64,000 nucleotides of DNA, from contig NZ_CP159486.1 in NCBI RefSeq assembly GCF_041902845.1, positions 3,968,001 through 4,032,000 on the forward strand, written 5' to 3'. The notes beneath the pieces were generated by a model. That model saw nothing but the letters and a program-made list of their open reading frames with translations, was not told where the DNA came from and did no database searches. This document shows, one piece after another, positions 53,946 to 63,624 of the stretch. The number at the start of each line of letters is the position of its first letter. Position 1 is the stretch's first letter. A program made the translations under genes and the position numbers. The DNA comes from Limibacterium fermenti (lineage in GTDB: Bacteria; Bacteroidota; Bacteroidia; Bacteroidales; Dysgonomonadaceae).

Positions 53946-54236
53946 TCACTCGATGAGGAAGAGATCTTCGTTCTCTTTTTTCATCAAATAATTTTCACGG
54001 GCAAACTTCTCGAGATTCTCTTTGTTCGAGTACAGTTCGTTCAGTTTGGCTTTGTCTGTTTCGGTTTGATGACGATAGAACTCTATCTGCGCTTCCAGAT
54101 CTTGAATCTCCATTTCGTATTTGACCCGTTTCGTGATACTGCTGTCGCTGAAAAAAAATAACATGGCGATCAACACCAACAGAATGGCAATTTGATAAAC
54201 TGTCAGTCCTAAAATTCTTCTCGACTTGTATCTCAT
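53946..54236 (-). CDS. DivIC/FtsB-like septum formation protein
   Basis: I start at MRYKSRRILG (54236); MYLNKDAMRYK (54257) is an alternative. About 96 residues: a short basic N terminus, one membrane helix (about 10-30, LTVYQIAILLVLIAMLFFF), then a coiled coil (about 35-65, YEMEIQDLEAQIEFYRHQ), and the family's ending motif YSNKENLEKFARENYLMKKE. DivIC/FtsB proteins are part of the divisome on the periplasmic side. In Bacteroidales the gene often follows eno; here that gene is not present, so the neighbourhood differs. Confidence 0.88.
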   Translation of the reverse strand: MRYKSRRILGLTVYQIAILLVLIAMLFFFSDSSITKRVKYEMEIQDLEAQIEFYRHQTETDKAKLNELYSNKENLEKFARENYLMKKENEDLFLIE

Positions 54237-54313
54237 CGCATCCTTATTCAAATACATACAGATTTTAAGTGATTTACCGGACAAAAATAACACTTTTTTT
54301 TCTAATTCGTCTT

Positions 54314-54346
54314 ATTGCGCGGGACAATTAAACGAAAATATCTTTG
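54314..54346 (+). promoter_or_regulatory. Promoter of the C69 dipeptidase gene
   Basis: ATTG (54314-54317), 21 bases, then TATCTTTG (54339-54346): the -7 box is exact and the -33 box has three of four consensus bases. The predicted leader is about 75 nt. Confidence 0.6.
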
Positions 54347-54426
54347 CAAGGCGAAGACTATTTAAACAAAATAAAGTATCTTTACGCTTTAGTTGACAAC
54401 ATGCTTAACGATATCGAATAAAAAGA

Positions 54427-56067
54427 ATGAAGAAAACGATTTTAACCGCCATTTTACTTTTTGCGGCTGTAATACTCGCGCTTCCGTGTACGAATCTTAT
54501 CGTTGGAAAGAAGGCTTCTGTAGATGGATCCACGCTCATTTCATATGCTGCCGATTCGTATGCTTTATACGGAGAATTATATCATTGGCCGGCCAGAAAA
54601 TACAATCCCGGAGAAATGCTGAACATCTATGAATGGGATAGTGGAAAATATTTAGGACAGATTCCGCAGGTATTGCAGACCTATAATGTCATCGGCAATA
54701 TGAACGAGCATCAATTGGCTATTGGGGAGACTACTTTCGGAGGACGTCCGGAATTGGTCGATTCAACCGGCATCATGGATTACGGCAGCCTTATTTATGT
54801 GACGTTGCAACGTGCCAAAAATGCAAGAGAGGCGATACGCGTGATGACGGAACTGGTGGCTGAATATGGATATTATAGTTCGGGCGAATCGTTTTCGATA
54901 GCCGATCCCGACGAAGTTTGGATTCTTGAACTGATTGGAAAAGGTCCCGGGCGCAAAGGAGCCGTATGGGTGGCCGCCCGCATTCCCGACGATTGTGTGT
55001 CGGCGCATGCCAATCAGGCCCGTATCCGTCAGTTTCCGCTCAATGACCCCGACAATTACTTGTATTCCGGCGATGTGATCGACTTTGCCCGTGAAAAAGG
55101 ATATTTCAAAGGAAAAGAGGCCGATTTTAGTTTTGCCGACGCTTATGCGCCGCTTGATTTCGGCGCTCTTCGCTTTTGCGAAGCCCGTGTGTGGTCGTTT
55201 TTCAACCGGGTGAATAAGGATATGGCGAAATATGTAACCTATGCACAAGGAAAGAGTACCGACCCGATGCCGCTGTACGTGAAACCCGATAAAAAGCTCA
55301 GCGCTCAGGATATCCGGCAGATGATGCGGGACCACTATGAAGGGACGGAACTCGACTGGCGTTTCGATGTGGGCGCCGGGCCGTTCGAATCGCCTTACCG
55401 GTGGTCGCCGCTCACCTATACGGTCGATTCGGTCGAGTACTGCAACGAGCGCCCAATCGCTACGCAGCAGACCGGCTTTTCGTTTGTGGCGCAACTCCGT
55501 TCGTGGTTACCCGATGCGATTGGGGGAATTCTTTGGTTCGGTGTGGATGACGCCGCCCAAACGGTTTATTATCCGGTTTATTGTGCCCATGATCAAGTCC
55601 CTCCAGAAATGGCGCCCGGTAACGGCGACTTGCTCACTTTCTCGTGGTCTTCGGCGTTTTGGATCCATAACTGGGTATCGAATATGGTCTATACCCGCTA
55701 TAACGATATGAGTAAAGATATGAAAAAAGTGCAGGAAAGTCTTGAGAGCCGTTTTCTAACTTCCCAACCCGATGTGGAAAAACAAGCCCTCGCCTTATAC
55801 GAACAAACTCCTTCCGATGGGGTTCGTTTCCTGACCGACTACACCAATAACTTAGTGGAAGAAGGGGTTGGCGAATGGAAGAAACTGGGAGAATACCTGA
55901 TGGTGAAATATGTAGATGGAGTGATCAAAAAAGAACAGAACGGCCGATTTATCCGCAACCCATACGGACAACCCGAATTCCCCTCGCGGCCGGGTTATTC
56001 CGAAGAGTTCTACGAAAAGGTGGTTCGACAAACAGGGGATAAATATAAAGTACGATCTGTTGAATAA
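54427..56067 (+). CDS. C69-family dipeptidase (PepD-like)
   Basis: The protein has 546 residues with a signal peptide MKKTILTAILLFAAVILALP and the N-terminal-nucleophile Cys21 in PCTNLIVGKKASVDGS, exposed after cleavage. Further family features are AADSYALYGELYHWPARKYN, QLAIGETTFGGRPEL, SGESFSIADPDEVWILELIG (all typical of C69), and DDCVSAHANQARIRQF. The enzyme would cleave dipeptides in the periplasm, feeding amino-acid use together with the S46 and S9 peptidases of this window. The N-terminal position of Cys right at the signal cleavage site is the usual design in Bacteroidales. Confidence 0.94.
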   Translation: MKKTILTAILLFAAVILALPCTNLIVGKKASVDGSTLISYAADSYALYGELYHWPARKYNPGEMLNIYEWDSGKYLGQIPQVLQTYNVIGNMNEHQLAIGETTFGGRPELVDSTGIMDYGSLIYVTLQRAKNAREAIRVMTELVAEYGYYSSGESFSIADPDEVWILELIGKGPGRKGAVWVAARIPDDCVSAHANQARIRQFPLNDPDNYLYSGDVIDFAREKGYFKGKEADFSFADAYAPLDFGALRFCEARVWSFFNRVNKDMAKYVTYAQGKSTDPMPLYVKPDKKLSAQDIRQMMRDHYEGTELDWRFDVGAGPFESPYRWSPLTYTVDSVEYCNERPIATQQTGFSFVAQLRSWLPDAIGGILWFGVDDAAQTVYYPVYCAHDQVPPEMAPGNGDLLTFSWSSAFWIHNWVSNMVYTRYNDMSKDMKKVQESLESRFLTSQPDVEKQALALYEQTPSDGVRFLTDYTNNLVEEGVGEWKKLGEYLMVKYVDGVIKKEQNGRFIRNPYGQPEFPSRPGYSEEFYEKVVRQTGDKYKVRSVE

Positions 56068-56089
56068 CATAAAATATAATAAGTTGCAA

Positions 56090-57841
56090 ATGATGGAAAA
56101 TGAAACTTTATTAGCACAGGTTACCGACAAAGCTCATGTATGGCTGCAAGGAAACTACAATGCTGAAATGAAAGAAGAGGTGCAGCGAATGCTCGAGAAC
56201 GAGGATAAAACGGCTCTCATCGATGCTTTTTATAAAGATTTGGAATTCGGTACCGGCGGATTACGCGGCATCATGGGGGCGGGAAGCAACCGGATGAACA
56301 TATACACCGTAGGAGCTGCGACACAAGGCTTATCCAACTACTTGTTGAAGGAATTTGCCAATGTCGATCAAATAAAAGTGGTTATCGGGCATGATTGCCG
56401 CAACAATAGCCGTACATTCGCCGAAATATCGGCCGATATTTTCAGTGCCAACGGCATAAAGGTGTATCTTTTCGAAAGCCTGCGCCCCACACCCGAAGTA
56501 TCGTATGCCATCCGCAAGTTGGGTTGCCAGAGCGGTATCATGATAACCGCTTCACACAATCCGAAGGAATACAATGGTTATAAGGCGTATTGGAACGATG
56601 GCGCGCAAGTGCTTGCCCCGCATGATAAAAACATTATTGCGGAAGTAAACCGCATCGCCTCGCCCGATGATATCCGTTTCGAACGGAATGAAAAGCTGAT
56701 TGAAATCATCGGTAAAGATATGGACAACGCGTTTATCGATGAAGTGAAGCGTCTTGTCCTTTCCCCCGAAGCCATCGAACGGCAGAAGGATCTGAAGATG
56801 GTGTATACGCCGATTCACGGAACGGGCATCACGTTGGTTCCCGATGCCTTGCAGGCGATTGGCTTTACAAACGTTATCCACGTGCCCGAACAGGATGTCA
56901 TCAGCGGCGATTTCCCCACCGTGGTATCGCCTAATCCCGAAGAACCGGCTGCGTTGAAGATGGCCGTGGAAAGAGCCAAGGAAACAGGCGCCGAAATCGT
57001 GATGGCGAGCGACCCTGATGCCGACCGTATCGGAACGGCTATCCGCGACGACAATGACGAGTTTATATTGGTCAATGGTAACCAAACGTTGCTCATCTTC
57101 TTGTATTACCTGATGACCAAGCGCAAACAATTGAACTTGCTCACCGGAAAAGAGTATGTGGTGAAGACGATTGTTACTACCGAATTGGTGAACACGATCG
57201 CTCAACGCAACGGCATCGAACTGTACGATTGTTACACCGGCTTCAAATGGATTGCCGATGTCATTCGCAAGTACGAAGGACAGAAGAAATACATCGGCGG
57301 CGGTGAGGAAAGCTATGGCTTCCTGGCCGGCGATTTTGTGCGCGATAAAGACTCCGTGTCGGCCTGTGCGCTGTTTGCCGAGATTGCTGCTTGGGCAAAA
57401 GATAACGGTAAAACGATGTATCAGCTTCTGCAAGATATTTATGTGGAATACGGCTATTCGAAAGAGGTGGGTATATCGCTTGTGAGAAAAGGAAAAGAAG
57501 GTGCCGACGAAATAGAGAATATGATGCGTAACTTCCGCTCGAACCCGGCCGAATCGCTTGCCGGTTCGCCCGTCACCCTGATAAAGGATTTTGTTAAACT
57601 CGAAGCGGTCGATTACATTCGTGACGAAAAGGTGGCGCTCGAAATGCCCACCACTTCGAACGTATTGCAGTACTTCACCGAAGACGGCACTAAACTTTCG
57701 ATACGTCCTTCGGGCACGGAACCCAAGATCAAGTTTTATATCGAAACACACGGTTCGGTGAAATCGCGTGAAGAGATTCCCGCTGCCGAAGAAGCCGCTC
57801 AGGCAAAGATCGATCAGATACGAAAGGATTTAGGTATTTAA
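56090..57841 (+). CDS. Phosphohexomutase (phosphoglucomutase/phosphomannomutase)
   Basis: I start at ATG 56090 (MMENETLLAQV); the in-frame TTG at 56060 would overlap the dipeptidase gene. About 583 residues, the long PgcA-type form. The phosphoserine loop is GIMITASHNPKEYNGYK, the metal site ASDPDADRIGTA, the sugar-binding loop GGGEESYGFLAGDF, and the phosphate-binding loop RPSGTEPKIKFY. It interconverts hexose 1- and 6-phosphates and so links glycan-derived sugars to glycolysis and cell-wall synthesis. It lies 22 bp after the dipeptidase gene and 15 bp before mgsA. Confidence 0.95.
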   Translation: MMENETLLAQVTDKAHVWLQGNYNAEMKEEVQRMLENEDKTALIDAFYKDLEFGTGGLRGIMGAGSNRMNIYTVGAATQGLSNYLLKEFANVDQIKVVIGHDCRNNSRTFAEISADIFSANGIKVYLFESLRPTPEVSYAIRKLGCQSGIMITASHNPKEYNGYKAYWNDGAQVLAPHDKNIIAEVNRIASPDDIRFERNEKLIEIIGKDMDNAFIDEVKRLVLSPEAIERQKDLKMVYTPIHGTGITLVPDALQAIGFTNVIHVPEQDVISGDFPTVVSPNPEEPAALKMAVERAKETGAEIVMASDPDADRIGTAIRDDNDEFILVNGNQTLLIFLYYLMTKRKQLNLLTGKEYVVKTIVTTELVNTIAQRNGIELYDCYTGFKWIADVIRKYEGQKKYIGGGEESYGFLAGDFVRDKDSVSACALFAEIAAWAKDNGKTMYQLLQDIYVEYGYSKEVGISLVRKGKEGADEIENMMRNFRSNPAESLAGSPVTLIKDFVKLEAVDYIRDEKVALEMPTTSNVLQYFTEDGTKLSIRPSGTEPKIKFYIETHGSVKSREEIPAAEEAAQAKIDQIRKDLGI

Positions 57842-57856
57842 TGAAAGGCGTTTGAT

Positions 57857-58315
57857 ATGAAAAGAAGACTAACCATCGCTTTAGTGGCGCACGACCAACG
57901 CAAGGCGGATATGGTCGATTGGGTGATTTTTAATTCTGATTTTCTTTCTCAGCATCACTTGGTTTGTACGGGTACGACCGGTACGCTGGTCAGGCAAGCC
58001 TTGGATCGCCGGGGGGTAAATGCCGATGTCGAGTGCATGAATTCCGGACCGATGGGTGGCGATGCCGAAATTGCCGCCATGGTGGTTCGCAAAGAAGTCG
58101 ATCTGGCGGTGTTCCTTATCGACGACCTGAATGCGCAGCCGCACGAAGCCGACATCATGATGTTGTTGCGCCAATGCCGCGTACACAATATACCGATTGC
58201 GTGCAACCGGTATAGCGCCGACCTGATGATCACCAGTACGCTATGGGACGACGACACGTATGTGCCCATGCCGCCCCGCTACGAGAAGTTCGACCGGGAC
58301 GAGTCCGGGCTTTAA
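57857..58315 (+). CDS. mgsA: Methylglyoxal synthase
   Basis: The protein has 152 residues. IALVAHDQRKADMVDWVIFN, GTTGTLVRQAL, the catalytic Asp69 in SGPMGGDAEIA, and VFLIDDLNAQPHEADI with His96 are the family signatures. It converts dihydroxyacetone phosphate to methylglyoxal and phosphate, an overflow route that relieves sugar-phosphate build-up. The position directly after a phosphohexomutase fits that role. Length equals the usual family size. Confidence 0.97.
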   Translation: MKRRLTIALVAHDQRKADMVDWVIFNSDFLSQHHLVCTGTTGTLVRQALDRRGVNADVECMNSGPMGGDAEIAAMVVRKEVDLAVFLIDDLNAQPHEADIMMLLRQCRVHNIPIACNRYSADLMITSTLWDDDTYVPMPPRYEKFDRDESGL

Positions 58316-58361
58316 GGGAAAGATACGCTTTGCGATAAGGCTTCCGGCGATAGATATTGCG

Positions 58362-58403
58362 AACGCATGCCTCTTCTATGAAAGAATGGGGCATGCGTTT
58401 TAA
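58362..58403. terminator. Bidirectional terminator between mgsA and the S46 peptidase gene
   Basis: AACGCATGCC (58362-58371) pairs with GGCATGCGTT (58390-58399), followed by TTAATTT. The two genes converge here and can share it. Confidence 0.8.
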
Positions 58404-58429
58404 TTTAACGGCTTACCGGTCGATAGTTG

Positions 58430-60556
58430 TTATCGCGGAATTTGCAGTTCACGGATGATATGCGGAGCCTTCATCACTTTGTCTATCATAAAGAGTACAT
58501 AACGGATATCCACACTAATGGTGCGCTGCACTTCCGGTTCGAAGATAAGGTCGCCGCTCAAAGCTTCCCAGTTGCCGTCGAATGCCAGACCGATCAGTTC
58601 GGCCTTGCCGTTAAAGACAGGACTGCCCGAGTTTCCACCCGTAATATCGTTGTTCGATAAGAAGTTCACATGCAGCAACCCGTCGGGAGCGGCATAACGT
58701 CCGTAGTCGCGGCTGCGCAAAGCGTCCAGGATATACGGTTGTACATGGAATTCGGGATCGTTCTCTTTATATTTTTCAAACACCCCTTGCGCCGTGGTAT
58801 AGTAATCGTACCAAACGGCATCGCGCGGTTGATAACCTTTCACCGATCCGTAACTCAGTCGTTGCGTAAACGTCGCATCGGGATAGAAATTCTTATCGGG
58901 CGACATTTCCATCAGCGCAGCCATGAACTCCCGTTCCCCTTGCAAGATCTTATCGTAAGTAGGCATTAACTGTCCCGATAACTTATAGCCGGCTTCGGTT
59001 GCCGAAAGCGCCAGTTCCATCGCCGGATCTTTCATCAGGCTGTCGGTATTGTTCGTTTTCAGCAGCGATAACAGGTTATCCAGATTCGTAAATTGGGAAT
59101 GCGTAAACAACCATTCGCCGTAACGATCGTAGTCCCCGCCGAATTCCTCTTTGATTTTCGTATAGATGCCGGGATGATATTCTTCGGGAACACGTTCGGC
59201 ATAAAGCTTTAATAAAGCCGAGAGCACTTTTTTATCGAGCGCCGGCTCATAGTCCTTATACGATTCGATGATGCGTTCGTTGATAAACGCCTGCTTGTCC
59301 TCTTCCGACGTTTTTGTGTCGAAATGAAGGATGGTATTGGCAAAGCGAATCAATTCGATACCGTTATTAAATGTTTCGAGAAAGTACGTAGAATAGGCCG
59401 CGGGGGCGTTGGTGCTCGTGTAGGCATCGCGCAGCGTCGCGAGGGTGTTGCCGTATTTGGCTTTCCGGGCGGGATTACCGTCGATCCATTGCTGTAAACG
59501 GCTCTCGATGGTTTCTTTCTCCTGCAATACGTTGCGGTTGAGGATGGCCTCGTTCATGCCGATGGAGTTTTTCCAATAGTTGGAACTGCCGGCGAACTTG
59601 TTCGCATATTTAATGCGGATCGTATCGTTGGCGTTCATAGCTTCACGCCAGATGGCCTGCTTGGCGTCGCGCACATCGATGCGGGGTTTGTTTTCCGATT
59701 CCATGCGTTGGCGGATTCCCCATGAAGAGAGATACCGCTCGGTGCTGCCCGGATAGCCGATGGTCATGGCGTAGTCGTTATCCTTTACTCCGGCAAGCGA
59801 TACGGGTACCACATATTTGGGGCGGTACGGCACATTGTCGGCGCTGTGCCGGGCGGGCTTGTTGTTCTTGTCGGCATATACTCTGAACACCGAAAAGTCG
59901 CCGGTGTGGCGCGGCCATATCCAGTTGTCGGTGTCGCCTCCGTATTTTCCCACGGAAGAAGGAGGCGTCACGGTCAGGCGCACATCGCGGAACACATCAT
60001 ACAGTACCAAATAGTATTTGTTGCGGGAATAAAAGGGAATGACTCGGGCACGGACGAAAGGATCGTTTTCGTACGACTTCACCAATTCGTCCGATAGCGA
60101 ATCGATGGTGGCCTCGCGCTGCATTTCGCTCAACACGGAGGGTATATTCGAAAGGATGCGGTCTGTAACATCCGACATCGAACGCAGGAAAGACACCGTC
60201 AGCCCGTCGGCATACAACTCTTCCGGTTGATTCGCCGCCGCAAAGCCGTCCTGCAGGTAATCGTGCTCCACCGAACTCAGCTTCTGAATGGCGCCGTAGC
60301 CGCAATGGTGATTGGTGAAGATGAGTCCCTGTTCCGATACCGCCACGCCGCTGCATCCTCCGCCGAAGATCACCACCGCATCTTTCAGCGACGGATTGTT
60401 CTCGTCGTACAGCTTGTTTATCGGAAATGTAAAGCCCAACTCCTTCATCCGGCTGACACTCTCCTTGTTCAATTCTCTCAAAAGCCACATTCCTTCGTCG
60501 GCTTTCGTTGCAAACGCCATGCATAGCATGACCACTGATAGTAAAATTTTTCTCAT
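58430..60556 (-). CDS. dpp7: S46-family dipeptidyl-peptidase, DPP7-type
   Basis: The protein has 708 residues with a signal peptide ending near FATKADEG. The chymotrypsin-like triad is His84 (FTNHHCGYG), Asp in GGDTDNWIWPRHTGDF, and Ser643 (TGGNSGSPV); a helical cap domain lies between. The residue that separates DPP7 from DPP11 is Gly here (Gly661 in LAFDGNWEA), whereas the Asp/Glu-specific DPP11 has Arg (FDRNWE). A preference for hydrophobic residues before the cleavage site is therefore predicted. It works in the periplasm on peptides taken up as food. The gene starts 25 bp after the flippase stop codon on the same strand. Confidence 0.93.
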   Translation of the reverse strand: MRKILLSVVMLCMAFATKADEGMWLLRELNKESVSRMKELGFTFPINKLYDENNPSLKDAVVIFGGGCSGVAVSEQGLIFTNHHCGYGAIQKLSSVEHDYLQDGFAAANQPEELYADGLTVSFLRSMSDVTDRILSNIPSVLSEMQREATIDSLSDELVKSYENDPFVRARVIPFYSRNKYYLVLYDVFRDVRLTVTPPSSVGKYGGDTDNWIWPRHTGDFSVFRVYADKNNKPARHSADNVPYRPKYVVPVSLAGVKDNDYAMTIGYPGSTERYLSSWGIRQRMESENKPRIDVRDAKQAIWREAMNANDTIRIKYANKFAGSSNYWKNSIGMNEAILNRNVLQEKETIESRLQQWIDGNPARKAKYGNTLATLRDAYTSTNAPAAYSTYFLETFNNGIELIRFANTILHFDTKTSEEDKQAFINERIIESYKDYEPALDKKVLSALLKLYAERVPEEYHPGIYTKIKEEFGGDYDRYGEWLFTHSQFTNLDNLLSLLKTNNTDSLMKDPAMELALSATEAGYKLSGQLMPTYDKILQGEREFMAALMEMSPDKNFYPDATFTQRLSYGSVKGYQPRDAVWYDYYTTAQGVFEKYKENDPEFHVQPYILDALRSRDYGRYAAPDGLLHVNFLSNNDITGGNSGSPVFNGKAELIGLAFDGNWEALSGDLIFEPEVQRTISVDIRYVLFMIDKVMKAPHIIRELQIPR

Positions 60557-60581
60557 CTAACTTTATTTATATAGGTAATTA

Positions 60582-62078
60582 TTATTTCTTGAAATGACGG
60601 CCGATGACGGGTAATTGGTGCAAAGGTAATTCCTTTTTTACAACCATCCATGCATAAAAGGCAATTAAAATCGTGCTGATGGACAGTCTCGCCCATATCG
60701 AGCCGACATATCGGTACGACAGGAGCATACCGGCGAAAAGGACGGCAGCCAACACGAAGAACAATGCGGCCGATCGCAGGTCGTAGGGGATGGGATAATT
60801 CTTTTGCCCCATATAATAAGATAGGAGCATCATGATGAGGTTGGCAAAGAAGGTTGCCCAAGCGCAAGCCATATAACCGACAACCGGGATGAACAGGATA
60901 TTGATAAGCAGCGTGACGGCAAAACCGATGAGCGACATATAGGCGCCCCATTTGGTTTGATCGGTGAGTTTGTACCATAACGACAGATTGAAATAGATGC
61001 CGAAGAACAATTCCCCGATCAATACGATGGGTACCACTTTGAGGCCGATATGATACCTTTCCGGAATCAGGAATTTAATGATATCGATATAACCCGTGGT
61101 CAGGAGAAAGATAAGCAGGCCGAGAAGAATGAAATACTTTGTGGCGTCGGCATACGCTTGCCGGTTGCCGTCGCCTTCTTTGTTCCGTGCGAAAATAAAG
61201 GGTTCGAAAGCATAGCGGAAAGCTTGGGTGAACATCACCATAATGACGGCGATCTTGAAGTTTTGTCCGTAAATGCCCAACTGGGTGTAAGCCTCGGCCT
61301 TGTCGGGATATACCCAAGGGAAAATGATTTTATCGACGGTCTGATTCAGGATGCCAGCCACGCCCAGCACGAGCAACGGCAGCGAGTACCGCAGCATACG
61401 TCGCAGCAGCGCCTTGTCGAAGGTGAACTTCATCCGCATTTCGGGCGTCAGCAACAGGAACTGAACGATGGATGCCAGCAGGTTGGCGGTCAAAATATAA
61501 TCGATGCCGTTCCGGATGTCGAACCATCCGAAGGTCTCGGGGAAAAGCGTTTTCAGCCACGGGCACAGCAGGAAAAAGAACAGGTTGATGGCTATCGTCA
61601 ACACGATATTGATCATTTTGATGGAGACGAAGCGAATGGGCCGTTTCTTAAAACGAAGATTGGCAAAGGGGATGGCGCTCAACACGTCGAAGCATAAGAT
61701 GACGACCAGCAACAGCAGGTAATGCGGCTTCATCTCCGTCCCCCCCAATTCGAAGGCGAGGGGCTTGAGGAAAATCGCCGTCAGGAGCAGAAACAGGAAG
61801 GTGGTCGAGCAAATGCTGAGAAACGTGGTGGAAAAAACCCGTGCGGGATTATCCTCTTTATTGGCAAAGCGGAAAAAGCCGGTTTCCATGCCGTATGTCA
61901 GGATGACCTGCAACAGGGCCACCCAGGCATAAAAGTTGGTGAGCACGCCGATGTCGGCGATGCGGGGCAAGGCAAAAGCCCAATAAAGCCCCAAAAACCA
62001 GTTCAGCAGTTTCGGGAGGACGCTGCCGACACCGTAAATGACCGTTTCCTTTGCCAGCGATTTCATTCCGTTTGCCAT
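60582..62078 (-). CDS. Lipopolysaccharide/polysaccharide flippase (Wzx/MATE-like superfamily)
   Basis: I start at MANGMKSLAKETVIYGVGSV (62078) because the upstream extension is polar and unlike the family. About 498 residues with 12-14 membrane helices; the first includes LPKLLNWFLGLYWAFALPRI and a typical AYTQLGIYGQNFKIAVIMVM near the middle. Such proteins flip lipid-linked glycans across the inner membrane. No glycosyltransferase genes are nearby, so the substrate is unknown. It may be co-transcribed with the S46 peptidase gene although functions appear unrelated. Confidence 0.87.
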   Translation of the reverse strand: MANGMKSLAKETVIYGVGSVLPKLLNWFLGLYWAFALPRIADIGVLTNFYAWVALLQVILTYGMETGFFRFANKEDNPARVFSTTFLSICSTTFLFLLLTAIFLKPLAFELGGTEMKPHYLLLLVVILCFDVLSAIPFANLRFKKRPIRFVSIKMINIVLTIAINLFFFLLCPWLKTLFPETFGWFDIRNGIDYILTANLLASIVQFLLLTPEMRMKFTFDKALLRRMLRYSLPLLVLGVAGILNQTVDKIIFPWVYPDKAEAYTQLGIYGQNFKIAVIMVMFTQAFRYAFEPFIFARNKEGDGNRQAYADATKYFILLGLLIFLLTTGYIDIIKFLIPERYHIGLKVVPIVLIGELFFGIYFNLSLWYKLTDQTKWGAYMSLIGFAVTLLINILFIPVVGYMACAWATFFANLIMMLLSYYMGQKNYPIPYDLRSAALFFVLAAVLFAGMLLSYRYVGSIWARLSISTILIAFYAWMVVKKELPLHQLPVIGRHFKK

Positions 62079-62157
62079 ATCGAATACCTGTTTTGTGTGA
62101 TTTACGATGCAAAAATAACATTTAATCTCCGGTTTGCGCGACAATTGAGGGCGTTTA

Positions 62158-62216
62158 TTACCGAGGGTGTCGCTTGGAGCAACATCCCCGGCAAAAGAAC
62201 GAGCGACCTCTTCGGT
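62158..62216. repeat. Imperfect palindromic element, copy of the 53909 repeat
   Basis: It opens with TTACCGAGGGTG as at 53906 and contains CGCTTGGAGC and CCCCGG at corresponding places; the end AGCGACCTCTTCGGT is partly complementary to the start. It lies between divergent flippase and NtrC-type genes, so it is not a terminator of either. Confidence 0.45.
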
Positions 62217-62231
62217 TAAGATAAAAATATG

Positions 62232-62239
62232 TACATTTG
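62232..62239 (+). promoter_or_regulatory. -7 element TACATTTG upstream of the NtrC-type regulator
   Basis: It matches TAnnTTTG exactly and places the transcript start near 62245, which excludes the in-frame start at 62167 and supports ATG 62260 or 62275. Confidence 0.6.
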
Positions 62240-62259
62240 CACTAGTTTTTCAACGGATT

Positions 62260-63624
62260 ATGAACGGGGAAGCGATGAATACGGTACTTATTGTAGATGA
62301 CGAGGCGCAGATACTGAAACTGTTGTCGAGGATTATCGGTTTGGAAGGATATCAGGTGGCGACCGCTTCCGACTGTCGATCGGCTTTGAAACAGATCAGC
62401 CGCCAATCCCCGCAGGTAGTGCTGTGCGACGTTTTTTTGCCCGACGGCAACGGCGTCGATCTGATAAAGGAAATAAAAAAAACATCCCCTCATACCGAAA
62501 TCATTTTGCTCACGGCCCACGGCAATATCCCCGACGGCGTGCAAGCCATTAAAAACGGTGCGTTCGACTATATTACCAAAGGAGACGATAACAATCGAAT
62601 CATCCCTTTACTGGCCCGGGCGATGGAGAAGGCGCGTATGAACGCTTCACCCGCCGCGACCGAAGCGAAGTCCGGCTCGCGTTATTCGTTCGATTCGATT
62701 ATCGGCCGTTCGGCAGCCATTGAACAAGCCGAAGCATTAGCCCGGAAAGTGGCGGTGACCGATGTGCCCGTATTGCTTACCGGCGAGACCGGCACAGGAA
62801 AGGAGGTCTTCGCGCAGGCGATCCATCATGCGAGCGGCCGGGCTAAAAACCGTTTCGTCGCAGTGAATTGTTCCGCGTTGAGCCATGAATTACTCGAAAG
62901 CGAACTCTTCGGACACAAAGCCGGCGCTTTCACCGGCGCACTGAAAGATAAGAAAGGACTTTTTGAAGAAGCTGACAAGGGAACGATCTTTTTGGATGAA
63001 ATCGGAGAGATGGCGGTCGATTTGCAGTCCAAACTATTGCGTGTGCTGGAAAACGGCGAATATATGAAGGTGGGCGATACCAAGCCGGCGAAGGCCGATG
63101 TACGCCTCGTGGCGGCGACGAACCGCAACCTGAAAGAAGAAATAGCGGAAGGTCGTTTCCGCGAAGACCTGTTTTATCGCATCTCGGTGTTTCAGATACA
63201 TTTGCCTCCGTTGCGCGAACGGGCAGGCGATATTCCGCTGTTAGCGCAGTATTTTGTCGGTATATTATCGAAAAAGCAGGCCCGTCCTTCGCCTATTGTT
63301 ACTCCCGCATTTATGGATATGCTTGCCGGACAGCCTTGGAAGGGAAACATACGCGAGTTGCGGAATGTCATCGAGCGGAGCCTGATCGTGCGCGAAGGCG
63401 ATACGTTGGATGTGCAGGACCTTCCCTTGGAACTGCAACTCAACGGCCATACCGTTACCGAAACCGATGAGGCGGCCGGCCTCGAACTCGCGGCGATGGA
63501 GAAACGCCATATCATCCGCATTCTGGAATATACGAAGGGCAATAAGACGGAAGCCGCCCGCCTCCTGAAAATCGGATTGACAACGCTTTATCGTAAAATC
63601 GACAAGTATAAGATCTCCCTTTAA
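62260..63624 (+). CDS. Sigma-54-dependent response regulator (NtrC family)
   Basis: I start at MNGEAMNTVLIVDDE (62260); MNTVLI at 62275 is equally possible. About 454 residues: receiver with Asp57 (VVLCDVFLPDGNG), AAA+ domain with Walker A TGETGTGKEVFAQAIH, the sigma-54-contacting GAFTGA loop in FGHKAGAFTGALKDKKG, Walker B GTIFLDEIGEM and the R-finger region FREDLFYRI, then a Fis-type HTH (TEAARLLKIGLTTLYRKIDK). All parts are intact, so it should activate sigma-54 promoters. No kinase gene lies beside it within the window. Confidence 0.95.
   Translation: MNGEAMNTVLIVDDEAQILKLLSRIIGLEGYQVATASDCRSALKQISRQSPQVVLCDVFLPDGNGVDLIKEIKKTSPHTEIILLTAHGNIPDGVQAIKNGAFDYITKGDDNNRIIPLLARAMEKARMNASPAATEAKSGSRYSFDSIIGRSAAIEQAEALARKVAVTDVPVLLTGETGTGKEVFAQAIHHASGRAKNRFVAVNCSALSHELLESELFGHKAGAFTGALKDKKGLFEEADKGTIFLDEIGEMAVDLQSKLLRVLENGEYMKVGDTKPAKADVRLVAATNRNLKEEIAEGRFREDLFYRISVFQIHLPPLRERAGDIPLLAQYFVGILSKKQARPSPIVTPAFMDMLAGQPWKGNIRELRNVIERSLIVREGDTLDVQDLPLELQLNGHTVTETDEAAGLELAAMEKRHIIRILEYTKGNKTEAARLLKIGLTTLYRKIDKYKISL

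Noticed and set aside
56552..57751. 399-codon minus-strand frame opposite the phosphohexomutase gene
   Set aside because: The plus-strand protein has all catalytic loops; the opposite frame shows no recognisable motif.
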